Origin: Mucidula mucida
Lineage: Eukaryota > Basidiomycota > Agaricomycetes > Agaricales > Physalacriaceae
Assembly: GCA_015501055.1 (NCBI GenBank)
Contig: JADNYV010000398.1
Coordinates: 1-31,860 of the forward strand
Direction of reading: 5' to 3'
Length of the DNA: 31,860 bases
A program made the translations under genes and the position numbers. Below the pieces are notes generated by a model, which searched no databases, was not told the origin of the DNA, and saw only the letters and a list, made by a program, of their open reading frames with translations. This document shows positions 1 through 10,266 of the stretch, piece after piece. The first letter of the stretch is position 1, and the number at the start of each line of letters is the position of its first letter.

Positions 1-1147
1 TAGACGTACAACTGTGGGTGCTGATGCAGGTACCGTCCCCGAAAGCATTTCGGAAATTAGGCAGACTTCCAGTAAGAGCGAAGGAACCTTCAAATAGACG
101 TTGTGAGTCTGGATGTCCCGTCTTGAAAGGAAGAAGTACGCACCAGTAGCCGTGTGGTAGACCAGAAAGACTCCCGGCTTGCTTGAATCACTGTTGACCC
201 AGTCTACGTAGATGTTATTATCGGGGTGATGATCCACTAAACGGAATACGTCAGAGATTATGTCGTGTATAACGTAGTAGACTATACTGACAATAGCGCT
301 CTCGATATCAGCAGAATTTGGCGCTGAGAGTGAGTTAAGACCTGGAGTAGGAGGCGCCAAGGAGGCAGTTTCAACGACAGCGCCCAGGCTCAAGTAGCTG
401 AAAACGAAGAAGGAAACCATGAGAAGTTGAGCCGTTTCAAGAAAGACTCAGAGCGTACTTGGGTTTAGTTGAACCAACATCACTGGAGGGGCTCATAGCA
501 CCTTGAATACCTCCAACGAATGTATACTCCGTGTAGCCATTCTACACGAAATCATCAACTCTCTGACCAAACCATAGAACGAAAAGTAGCCAACAATGGT
601 CTCGATATTGGCTCTCCAGACGTTCGCAGCCGGGTTATACGGAATCTTGACCAACACTCCGTCGCTCTGAGAGACTTTGAACAATCCGGTGTTGCTGTTG
701 ATTGCCAAATACCCCAAGAATTCGGCGTTACCGGTGGTGGTCGTGACCTTGATATACCCCGTCCTCGTCGTGCTATAACAATACCAACTCTGTAAGACGC
801 TCGTCAACGCGTGGAAGGAACTCACAGAGTAGAAGAGGGCTTCTCGTCCCGAACAACTGTATTTCGTAATCCTTTCAGTAAACGAACGTGATGGATAGTC
901 GACCTGACATACCATTGCGCTCACGATGATGAGGAGGCTTGATGGGCAGACCTCTTCTCATACGAACAGCATTGCTCATGCGGTCTTCCATTACACGAGC
1001 GACAGTCTCGGGAGCGACCATTCTAGGAGCACGGTCTCCCAAGAACTCCGGGACGACGGAGAGGCCTTCGCTTTGCGCCACACGTGTCGCAGTGCCAGCC
1101 ACAGAAGATGCAGCCAGAAAGCCGAATGCCAGGAGATTGAAGAGCAT
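1..1147 (-). CDS. Secreted protein of unknown function, 7 exons, 3' end outside window
   Basis: Reconstructed exons on the minus strand: 1147-913, 856-826, 772-595, 541-459, 397-288, 236-144, 87-1 (continuing). All junctions are GT-AG, introns are 51-61 nt and the frame holds throughout, giving at least 272 residues. Residues 1-18 are a signal peptide (MLFNLLAFGFLAASSVAG), then a pro-like segment ending in a basic RMRRGLPIKPPHHR stretch. The body has a GYIKV...FLGYLAI segment, a YTFVGG segment, ADIESAI, and near the end DWVNSD and FALTGSLPNFRNAFGDG. I recall similar layouts (basic 'ARGLPLKPP' stretch, then GYI.V, 'ESAIW', 'QWVN.DG', 'LTGD...F') in an uncharacterised family of agaricomycete secreted proteins; that match is from memory. 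No catalytic motif is evident. The donors of introns 3 (GTTGGC) and 5 (GTATAG) are the least certain. Confidence 0.72.
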
Positions 1148-2419
1148 AGTGAATGAAAGTGATGGGGGAAGGAATGGAGTGGGCGTCCTTGAAAGAGAGG
1201 ACGAATGCCAATATGGAAAACTCTTGGCGACAGGGGATTGTATTCATTCAATGACTCCCCTGTGTCGCGATGTGTACATCAAAGGTTCATATAGATGCCA
1301 TTAAAGTATCCTATAGGGCAGAGATTTCAATTAAACAGGTCTCCGTCGGCAGGGATTAGAGAGTCAAACTGAGGACGGTTTCGTGCATACCCAACGCCGC
1401 ATGGAGAATGCTGAATGCACACAAGGAAATTTATCTGGAAGCAGTCTTTAACGGCGCCAAGAAGTCCTACCTTTGCCTCCGTTATGTGGGGTCCACGTTT
1501 CCCAATCCGAAAAAACTGATAAAAGTTAAAACATGCATGAACAATCGCACACGTCTCATCGCAGGAAGAAAGGGATGTCACGTACAAGAATTATGCGGTG
1601 TGGTCTGATTCTAAGTCCGTGATCAGGGATCCTCGTCCTTTATCTCGTGAATCGTTTCCAGACGGAACGCGACAATTTTTGCTTCTACTGACGCGTGGGC
1701 AAGTTCTCGATGTGCGTGGTTCATTGCCTTTTCATCCTTCTCTGCTGAAATGTTCAGATAGATCGATAACAATGAAGCACCTTGACAGTAGTGACTACGT
1801 GTCGGCTCCTTCTAACCAGGACCTTGTTTTTCTCCCGGCTCGATGTTTCTCACTTTCCTTCCTGACTCTTGATTACTACACCATGGATGGAAGTCGTCCG
1901 CTTCCCCCTTCATATGAGGGCGAATTGACAACACTGTATGTCCTGCTATAGCTCGTCCCATGTTGACAGCGCTCCGAAATCAATTTCCTTTTGCTGGTAC
2001 CATACGTCTGGGAGTTTCGCCTCGTATCGCGACATCGTCCTTTCCTGATCTGACACTCTGAAATGTTGGAATCGCGATATACACAAGTTGAGGCGCAAGG
2101 CGCTGTTCGTTGATCTACAATATTAAATTATCCGGGGTACATGCATTTTATTCTTCCGCAAGGACTTTGAAAAAATTATGCCAGTGTATTCCTCATTGGC
2201 TGCACGTCGGGTGGAAAACGTCTTTCTCTGGAGGTGGAGTGTGCACACCAAGAAAACGTAGAGGATTTCGCACTCGGACATAGGATTTTGGTGATTCGAA
2301 TGGTGCTTATATATTATTACTAGGATATTAAGTGGCAAGGGTTACGATAATTCAAAGTCCATCTTCTGATACTTATAGAACAGTGTTCATGTAGGCTTGT
2401 ACCGACGCGTGGGACTGCT
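1148..2419. other. Intergenic region between two minus-strand genes
   Basis: This stretch holds the 5' flank of the secreted-protein gene and the 3' flank of the acetyltransferase gene. A CTATATG box on the minus strand near 1287-1293 could be the TATA element of the secreted-protein gene. Open frames here, including one of 117 codons at 1598-1951 (+), show no domain, signal peptide or splice pattern that I recognise. Confidence 0.5.
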
Positions 2420-3565
2420 CTACCAGTGACCGAGCTCAACTACGTTGCGGTCAAACCCAATCTCGGACCAATGTTCGCAGTTGACTCCATCCGCGCTACC
2501 ATCACCGAGTCCGGCGAATCCGACGCGATGGTACACCTTGGCAGCTGCGGGATTATCATGCGCGACATATAACGCGACTTCCTCGTAACGACTTGATAGA
2601 AGACTGCAGATACGGCATCAGTACAGATGGATTGCGAAACAATGTCAACGTCACGTACATTTTAGTGACGCGGCGTACGAGACGCTCGGCGCATCCACGA
2701 CGACGCCATCGTGGATTGGTGTAGACTTTGGTGATAGTCGCGCATTGGTCTGCGTTGCGTGTGCACGCGACAATTGACGCGATCTCACTAGGACCATTGT
2801 TCGTGGCTTCTTGGCGAATCCCGTGAACCCATACTTGCTTGTTCTGGATCAAGTGCGACGCCTCCTTCAATGCCTCGTCGCGAGTGAGCGTGAACGGGTC
2901 CTAAGTAAAAAACAAAGGTCAGTGACAATGATCTCAATGAAGTAAAATGGACGTACAGATTCCGATGCGAAACCATAACATAACTCGGCAACACCCTGCA
3001 GATCAGCAGGAACCGCTAAACGCAGGTCCATCTGGAGCCCGGGAATGATGCTCGCAGAACGGTTGGAGATGGTCCGTGACGTACATACGGAGAGCTTTGC
3101 TGCATAGTAGGGCTCTGCATAACGCGAAATCCCAGTGAGGCTGCTCCACAAAGGAGCGAAGGAGTTGACGATGGCGTCGGGACCGAAGACTGAGTACACC
3201 CGTGTATCCGGGACTTCCTGATACAGGGTACTGGCGAGAACGGGAATTCGGGAGCTCAGGAATTGTTGGGTGAGTCGTGGCGTCGGAACAGTGGACGCGA
3301 TGAATATTGGGTAGGTCCCCATTTCTGTGGACGTGCAAGAGAGCACCAGGTCCAGCCGTAGGTGTGTCCATACAAGGACCCACACATTTGCGGACGCGTT
3401 AGGATACCCGGCACGCTCACGGTCGCGACATTTTTGGGCGATGGGGAGGATGGTGTTGAAATGTGCGGGTTTTATCCTGGCAACTTCCCAGAAGTGACTG
3501 GGGAGCGCACTAGCGGAGCGATGGATGGTGCAGTAGGTGCCAAATGAGGTGGAGGGAACAGGCAT
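2420..3565 (-). CDS. GNAT-family N-acetyltransferase, 3 exons
   Basis: Exons 3565-2957, 2900-2659 and 2603-2420 (introns of 56 and 55 nt, GTACGT donors) join into 344 codons plus stop. The N-terminal half (about 1-185) carries ELVLSC-like and YPIFIAST segments. The C-terminal GNAT fold, from about residue 180 (LRLAVPADLQGVAELCYGF), contains IASIVACTR (beta 4), TKVYTNPRWRRRGCAERLVRRV, which is the acetyl-CoA pyrophosphate-binding motif A (R/Q-x-x-G-x-G/A type), and LYVAHDNPAAAKVYHRVGF (motif B, with the Asn and Tyr expected near CoA). It ends in VVELGHW. The family transfers acetyl from acetyl-CoA to an amine; the substrate cannot be read from sequence. The layout resembles an uncharacterised agaricomycete acetyltransferase family. 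Start chosen as the first ATG in the open exon. Confidence 0.87.
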
Positions 3566-6500
3566 GGCGGGAGGTTATGAATGACTCGACTGCTACTATG
3601 CATCGTTCATTTATACGTCTCATTGGCTGTAAAGTCGCAGTTAGGCTGTCAACCTCGGGACGGATGCTCTCCTTGACTCGGATGGTGCTTCGTAGCTATT
3701 CTCCTGGATTCCGATCCGCGACGAGCTGATAGCTACCGCGGGATCAATTGATGACGTGAAGGGAGAGCATTCCGACCAACAAGATCAACTGAGGACATTT
3801 GAGATCCGTCTGCAAATAGCCGCTCACAGCAAAGCTGTTGAATCCCTATTTCAAAGAACGCGGTCAGGGTCGGAATAAACATTGTCCTTCCTCGTCTTCA
3901 GACGTGTCTATGAGTCATACCTGCAGAACGGAGGACGCAGAGAACCGTGCCAGTGCTCGTAGTCTGGCGCAATCTTAGGGCGCTCGTCCACAGTCGGAGT
4001 CGAAAAAGCTTAGGCCGAGCGAGTCACTGCCAATTTCCACGAGGCCGATAGCCATCTTTCTGTTCGGGTGATAGCATTACTCAGAATGTAGTACCAAGGG
4101 AGCAATCACACAGTCGTGCACAGTAGAGACCGATGGTAACAGCTAAGCGTCGTATTTGCTGCTTTGACGGGGTTTCAAAGAAGACATGCGTTCGGTCCGC
4201 AGTCTCCCAATTCGGTGGTAAACTCCCACGATCATCCGTGTGCCACCTGTCGCCGACGTCGCCAGCATTGCTCTCAAAGTGCTCTGCATCCTAAATACAG
4301 CAAACCCGGACGAACGTTATGCCTAAGGCGCTAGTATGGTGTTCCTCCGGTCAGACATCTTGCTCTGGACTTTCTCGGCGTCTAAAATCTATAGCTAAAA
4401 AGCACCACAAGGTGTCGCGTAAATCAAGAGTTACTTGATAGCCCTGTAGGCGCTTGATGCACCACGATTTGCAACCAGAGCTTTGATCTGCCGTCGATCT
4501 CATGTGCCTTTGGCAGAACATTCGTTGTTGTGGTGTCGTGATAGTTCCGCGGCGCTCACACCGCCGTCGAGATTGGATGAAGTGGAAGTTGCAATCTCCT
4601 TGTTCCACAATTCTCGGATGACTACGCACAGTTCATCTTTTTTTTTTTGCAAATCACATCATGTACACACAAAGGTAAGCATCGAGCTCCTTCACCAAGG
4701 CGGCGCTTAATTCAGTATTGAAAATCACATCGGACTGGCATCGGACTATGACTCGTACTATACCGTGAGCGCTATCCTCCACCCGAGATGCCCAGGCTAA
4801 GCAGCTCAGCGCCTGTTGACTCATGAATGTGTACATTACAGCCAACAAAGTCTGACTCGTTCTTTCGACTCCCATCACACACGTAGGCGACAGCGAAGGT
4901 ACAAGAGCAGAACGCGTGGTTCTGCAAAGGACCCCCACGTAGGTTTAACCTCAACACTATGGCGCCCGAATTTCGAGATAAGCAACTTGCAGAGTTTTGC
5001 TCAAACCCTTCATGATTCCGGCTTCACAGTCTTGTCTCGAAAAAGAAGACGACTGTAGGTGTTTCCTCGTCATGGAATTTCATTGAGGCGAAAATCAACA
5101 GCGCACATAGTCTCTTCGAGGAGCCTAAGCAGCGATGTCATGTCTCCTTTTTCTTGTTAAACGCCAATGTCTGGGCCCGTTCGTGAAGTCCGTGAAAAAG
5201 GGCCAGGGGATCTCGATGTTATTGCGGTTTTGAAATAATGGCCGGATGGCGCGACTGTCGATATTCTGAGAGCTTTTTTAAGGTGATGATGGCGACTCGG
5301 AGGAGCCGGACCATTGGCTATGAGCTTCTACGCATGCTCTTATGTTCGCATATATCTCATAACCGTCATTTACTGAGTTTTTCAATCTGGCCGCCTCGTT
5401 CGATGTCCGTCTTACGTGTCTCTGTATATTGTGAACTTGCGGCATTACCATTCTGGAAGCGGGAGGGTTATGTACCTCTCTTCTTCCGCCCGCGGAACCT
5501 CGCTAGGGCCTGTACCTCAATAGACTCTGGCCTTGAGCTGTAGCATGCTGCTTCTGATCTGTATAGAGTCACGACTCAATGGGCGGGGAATTTAATACCG
5601 GATACGCCACATCGTGACTTTCGACAGCTCGAGATCTGGCAGGTGCATCTCAGTGCGCACATGCGTTAATTCTGACGTGCTCTTACCGTCGCCAAGGTCT
5701 TTGCGGTCACAACGCGTCTGAAAAAAATATGTATCTCGTCTTTACCACCTCGATACATGATACTTAGTTCCTGTACCTAAGTGTGAGGAGATGACTTGTT
5801 CGCGTACACGTACCAGGGCGATTGAGTGTGGATGACAAGGAACGATCAGACGCGGCCATGGGAATCAATGAGAATCCACGGGAGTTGCCAAGCAGTGTGA
5901 ACGTGCGTTGCGAAGAATGAGGGAGCGAATGAGTAGAAGAGTCCACGAGTATTTGCTATGTGTCTGATCCTCTGGTACCTATTAAGTGATCGTAGTGCAG
6001 CGGATGAAGACCTAGATTTGGGACTCTTTCGAGAAAGGTGCATGTTGAATGAAAGGGCTTGAGTTACTAGCGTGGAAAAGCATTTTGTACGGAAGAATCA
6101 GAAAGATGATGCTCTATACGTTGTAGATGACATGACGACTAGCACTAGTTTTACTTGACTGTTCGCCCCCTCGATAACGATGGTTCCTTGCTCCGCGTAC
6201 CTCCTCTCGCGACCCGCATGACCTGTCTGCATCCGTCCCCTCTATTCCCGTCACAGAGCTATTTCCGTCTTGTCGCGTACGTACTCCGCTCTGTTTCCGT
6301 CATACCGCGTATTGAGTCTATCGACGTGCCTGTGATTCGTACCTTACCCTTTTTCACAAGTCCACCCTCAAAGTGCGATCCCAAAGTTGAAAGAGGGGTG
6401 CATTCATAGAATCGACTGAGATCCAGATCTTCCTCCGAGTGTCGTGCGTACTAGGGCTATCGGCTTACTTGCTCCAATCTCACGACGGATCCCGAGTTTT

Positions 6501-6699
6501 ATCTATATGTTCATTATCTCCACATCCCCTTCACCAGGCCCAGGAACTTGAAGACGCCCGAGTTCCCTCGAACGCGCAAGTCCTGTGCTTCTTAGCGGAC
6601 AACCTCGCTTGCTGGTGCCTCATCTTTGGTGGTTCCTCAACAAACAATCATTCGACCACGATGGTTCCTCGTCTTCTGCTTGGACTCTGGCAATCGGAA
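3566..6699. other. Gene-poor region, about 3.1 kb
   Basis: No intact gene could be built. A T tract lies near 4638-4649. On the minus strand between about 3790 and 4330 short coding-like stretches occur next to possible splice signals (discussed as a finding). Other open frames of 60-100 codons have no recognisable motif. Between about 6170 and 6790 the phrase GGTTCCT(C/T) recurs several times without a clear period. Confidence 0.45.
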
Positions 6700-7084
6700 T
6701 CAATCAGTATTCAAAAACCGCTTGACGACTAGGTTGAACAGTAGGATGATGAGACACGTAAACCGCACTCCGATGATCGTTCCTTGCCCTTTTCTTTTCC
6801 CAACGTTGACACCTGCGTTCCCTTCAATCGACTTGACGTTAGAGGCTAGCTTTGATTCTAGAGCGTTAAATCTGGGAATTGGTAGTGGACTGTCGTGGTA
6901 TAGGAGTGAAGGACGCCTGGAAAGAGACGAAACGCAAGGCGAGAATGCATATAGACTTTGTTGCCACATGGCGTAAAGTACACGTGTGTGTGCCTGACCC
7001 TGCGTTGATGGGAATGCTTCCTGGGATTTGTGACTGGGCTTTTGCTCCTCCGACGCTGCTGCTGTGCAACGCGGTCGAGCTCAT
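6700..7084 (-). CDS. Small tail-anchored membrane protein, 105 aa, 2 exons
   Basis: Exon 1 is 7084-6984 and exon 2 is 6916-6700. The 67-nt intron has a GTGTAC donor and a pyrimidine-rich TCTCTTTCCAG acceptor, and the joined frame is exactly 106 codons including stop. Residues 1-34 are Ser/Gly-rich and disordered-looking. They are followed by RPSLLYHDSPLPIPRFNALE, an amphipathic stretch (about 50-66), a basic GKRKG and a hydrophobic segment at about 80-98 (IIGVRFTCLIILLFNLVV), then only KRFLNTD. That is the layout of a C-terminal tail anchor with the N-terminus in the cytosol. I do not recognise the family. It is too short and too split to be found by simple ORF calling. It is divergent from the G-alpha gene and probably shares a promoter with it. 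Confidence 0.68.
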
Positions 7085-7155
7085 CACAGCTACAAGCTTG
7101 GACACCCGCCATATAACTCGATACCACTACTATCCCTTCGCTACCACCACACGGA

Positions 7156-7257
7156 CTGTGCGCTGGCCCGACCCCGCTCATCCCTATACCACTGGCCCGA
7201 TACCCCGACAGGCTGTGCGCTGGCCCGATACCCCGGCCGACTGTGCGCTGGCCCGAC
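7156..7257 (+). repeat. Short GC-rich direct repeats in a bidirectional promoter
   Basis: CTGTGCGCTGGCCCGA occurs at 7156-7171, 7213-7228 and 7241-7256, with a partial copy (TGGCCCGATACCCCG) near 7193-7207. The copies lie between the start codons of the tail-anchored-protein gene (7084, minus) and the G-alpha gene (7337, plus), so they are placed to act as shared upstream elements. This role is inferred from position. Confidence 0.6.
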
Positions 7258-7336
7258 ATCGGTATCATCCATTCCATCATTATACCGCGCAAACTTGCAT
7301 TTTTCGAGTGACAAGATTTATACACCCACACTGTAG

Positions 7337-9786
7337 ATGCCCGTGGCGATGGACCCACTCGATGAGGCGCTGAAGCCGCCGCCAGACGAAACGGAAGCCG
7401 AACGACGCGTGCGTCTTGAACGTGAGGAAAAGGCGAGGGCGGTGAGTACTGGTTTTTCTTATTTCTGTTATGTCCGCTCCTTCTCTTCGTGTTCATCTTT
7501 CTGCATCCCAGTTTAAACCCATCTTTGCCTACTTTCGCCTTATGTCCACCCAGTTGCAGTCGCTAATATCTCACAGGTATCTCTCGCGATTGACGACAGT
7601 ATCAAGGCAGAACGGCAAGCGACGAAGCGCAAGCGGATAGTGCGGCTTCTACTACTGGGCCAGAGCGAAAGTGGAAAGAGCACGACGCTGAGACGTACGT
7701 TAATATTTTTGCTTCCGCCCGCTGTACTCCTAAGGTTCAACTTTTTATTGACACTCCCCCTAGAATTCCAACGACTGTATACGCCCACCGCATTTCGGGA
7801 GGAACGCGTGCTGTGGCGTGCTGTGATACAGCTGAACGTGGTGCGCAGTATTCGGGTAATCCTGGACGCGTTGGAGCGTCCCGGCAGCCCTGGTGTGTCC
7901 CCTGTGAGGGCGGGCATGGTGCATTCCGATTCACATGTGCGTTTACGATTCTCATTTGATCTTTTTCGTATGGAGTTTCTAACTTTACTTGACAGTCACA
8001 GACACATTCGAAGCGACGGATAGCAAATGCGCATGGGAATGGAAACCTCGACCCGAATGATGATTGGGCGTACGCTGGGTTCGCGTCCCAGTCGCAGTCT
8101 GGGGGCGAGAGTGACGTTGAGGTTGATGTGGACTCGGAATATTCGGCACCAAGGCAGCACCATCACCGCCATCCATCGCATACTCAGAACCAGAATCACG
8201 CCCATATTGACGCGTTACGCCTAAGGCTGTTGCCGCTGAGGCATATTGAAGCGCTGTTGATTGCGAAACTTGTCCCACACGAGGAGGACGATGCGACAAG
8301 TCACGACGACGATGAAAGACGGGGGAAGCGGGCGGGAGAGATATTCGTGCGGCCTGGGGTCGGATGGCGCGGAGCTTTGGCACGAGCAAGAGTATTTGGA
8401 GCCGGGGAGGGGATCGATTACGAAGGGCTCGGCGTAGGGCGAGACCGGCAAAGGAGTATCGGCAGCGAGGGTAGCGGGGACGGCGTCTCTAGCTTTGGGA
8501 ACGACACAGATGTGGATGAGGCACTGTACAATTGTCGCGAGGATATGATGGCGTTATGGCACGATCCAGTCGTAAGAGCGGTGCTGAGGAGGAAGAAGGT
8601 CCGGCTGGAAGAGGTTCCAGGATTGTGAGTCTTCTGACATTAGCTTGAGCTGTGGGCTGACTTTTACTCAAAGCTTCCTAGATGACCTGGAGAGGATCAC
8701 ACGGCTGAAATATTTACCTACAGATGGTTCGTTGCTCATACGTTGCCTTCCCGTATAACATTAAGCCCTCTTTTTACAGATGACGTATTGAAGGCGCGAT
8801 TGAAAACTGTCGGCGTGTCAGAGTACAAATTCGAGATGGAGGTATCTGCCGGTAGGGAGGCTGCTACTGAGTGGAGGATTGTAGACGTGGGGGGAAGTCG
8901 GAGTCAGGTCGGTTTATCGTCAAGCTTATGAATATCGAACTAACAGAGCTGACAGCGTCGTAAGCATGTCCCCCTTTCCTCGGGGTCGCAGTCGGGATTA
9001 CTGATTTTGAGCAGAGACGTGGATGCCTTTTTTCGACGATGGTATGTGTCGTCGTCCCCTTACCGTGTGAAATGCTCATGCGTCTTGCAGTCGATGCGAT
9101 AATATTCCTCGCGCCAATATCCGGCTTCGACCAGGTACTTACGGAAGACCGTTCTGTGAACCGCCTTGAGGATAGTGTGTTGCTCTGGAAGGCGCTATGT
9201 AGTAATAAACTATTGGCCAAGGTATGTGCTTCTTGGATTGTCTTCTTCCGAACGAACTACTCTGTTATTCCTTTGTTCGTGTTAACTTGCTTTGTTTTGC
9301 TTATTTTTTTACTCTCTTCGGCTACTTGGTTGCTCTACGGCATCGAATTCTTTGCTAGGATCATTCAGGCTAACGACGCGTTGCAGGTGGATCTCGTATT
9401 GTTCTTGAACAAGTGCGATATTCTAGGTGCCAAGCTGCGTGCGGGAGTGAAGCTTGCCAAGTACGTGAGAAGCTACGGAGATAAAAGCAATGATGTGGAT
9501 AGTGTTAGCAAATGTACGTTTACTTTCTATCGTCTCTTCGGGCTGGCGCTGACCACACCGCAGATCTGCGCTCGAAATTCAATGCAATACATCGGGAGTA
9601 TAGTCCACTACCACGCAAGTTCTACGCATTTACGACGAGCGTCACGGATACTGGGACGACTGCGGGGATTATCGCCAGTGGTGAGTGGGAGCTGCTGCTC
9701 GTGTTTCTTATTGGGCGTTGACTGAGTACTTCGCAGTGAGGGATATGGTGATTCGGCAGCACTTGAAGCAGAGTAAGCTTCTATGA
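7337..9786 (+). CDS. Heterotrimeric G-protein alpha subunit (expanded basidiomycete type), 12 exons
   Basis: Exons: 7337-7441, 7577-7694, 7764-7936, 7996-8624, 8674-8726, 8780-8907, 8956-8959 (4 nt), 9015-9041, 9091-9221, 9387-9513, 9564-9680, 9737-9786; they join into 553 codons plus stop. Visible G-alpha motifs are the P-loop GQSESGKS (63-70), switch I Arg366 and Thr369 in ARLKTVGV, switch II DVGGSRSQR (395-403), NKCD (464-467) and the TCAT-like TSVT (523-526). Oddities: the catalytic Gln of DVGGQ is Ser399; the helical domain carries a long hydrophilic insertion (about 133-300) with Gln/Ser, His-rich and Asp/Glu runs; there is no Gly2 or N-terminal Cys for lipidation; and the C-terminus is QSKLL without the usual Cys. 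Family role: GTP-dependent relay from seven-pass receptors. A second in-frame ATG at 7349 is possible. Introns 1 (135 nt) and 9 (165 nt) are unusually long here. Confidence 0.9.
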
Positions 9787-10266
9787 AGCGGAAGGAGGCG
9801 GTGTATATGAATCTTTACGAAGTGATATATGTATATGAGGACGAGGACGTAGAGTTGCAGTAATGTAATATCCATGTATTTTTCTTGTGCTCGGGTCGGA
9901 CGTGGTAGTAGCGTGGGAGATGTAACACGAGGACCTTGTATGCAGCTGTATTGTTGGTTGGGATATATTGAATCAACACGAAGGTGTGACGGTTGGTACC
10001 GACTCTACTTGGATTAGGGCTAGACAGGACATCTTCGTCTTGCGGCTAGGACGATAGGTTAGACCGCGAAGGGTGTCTTCAGTATATGCGCCACAGTTAC
10101 AAAGCTTGTCCAGAAGATACATCGTTCCGAAATGCGGCTACAGGTGTATAACACGTAAAAATACAGGAGTAAGAATGTGCGATGCGGATATCTGATGGAG
10201 GTAAATGCGAGTGAGTGACTGGCTACAAAAGTCTAAAATTCAGATATCAAGTGGAAATAGGCAAAA
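9787..10266. other. Space between convergent genes
   Basis: This holds the 3' flanks of the G-alpha gene and of the acidic hypothetical gene on the other strand. No coding or repeat signal was seen. Confidence 0.5.

Noticed and set aside
237..290. Apparent frameshift in the secreted-protein gene if the intron starts at GTCAGT (position 291)
   Set aside because: Using the GTATAG donor four bases later keeps the frame, so no frameshift needs to be assumed.
1598..1951. 117-codon plus-strand open frame
   Set aside because: No motif, signal peptide or splice context; length is expected by chance in this composition.
4130..4330. A WW-domain gene based on LPPNWE
   Set aside because: The second Trp and the central Tyr/His pattern of a WW domain are missing and the frame stops soon after.
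5238..5543. 101-codon plus-strand open frame
   Set aside because: No similarity to a known domain and no supporting signals.
6858..7496. 212-codon open frame on the minus strand over the G-alpha promoter and first exon
   Set aside because: It is an antisense frame; the spliced two-exon model in another frame fits better.
8912..9014. Single-intron alternative in the G-alpha gene (donor GTTTAT at 8912), giving RSQVETW
   Set aside because: It keeps frame and spacing but loses the conserved Arg after RSQ and uses a weak donor. Two canonical introns with branch sites explain the same stretch better.
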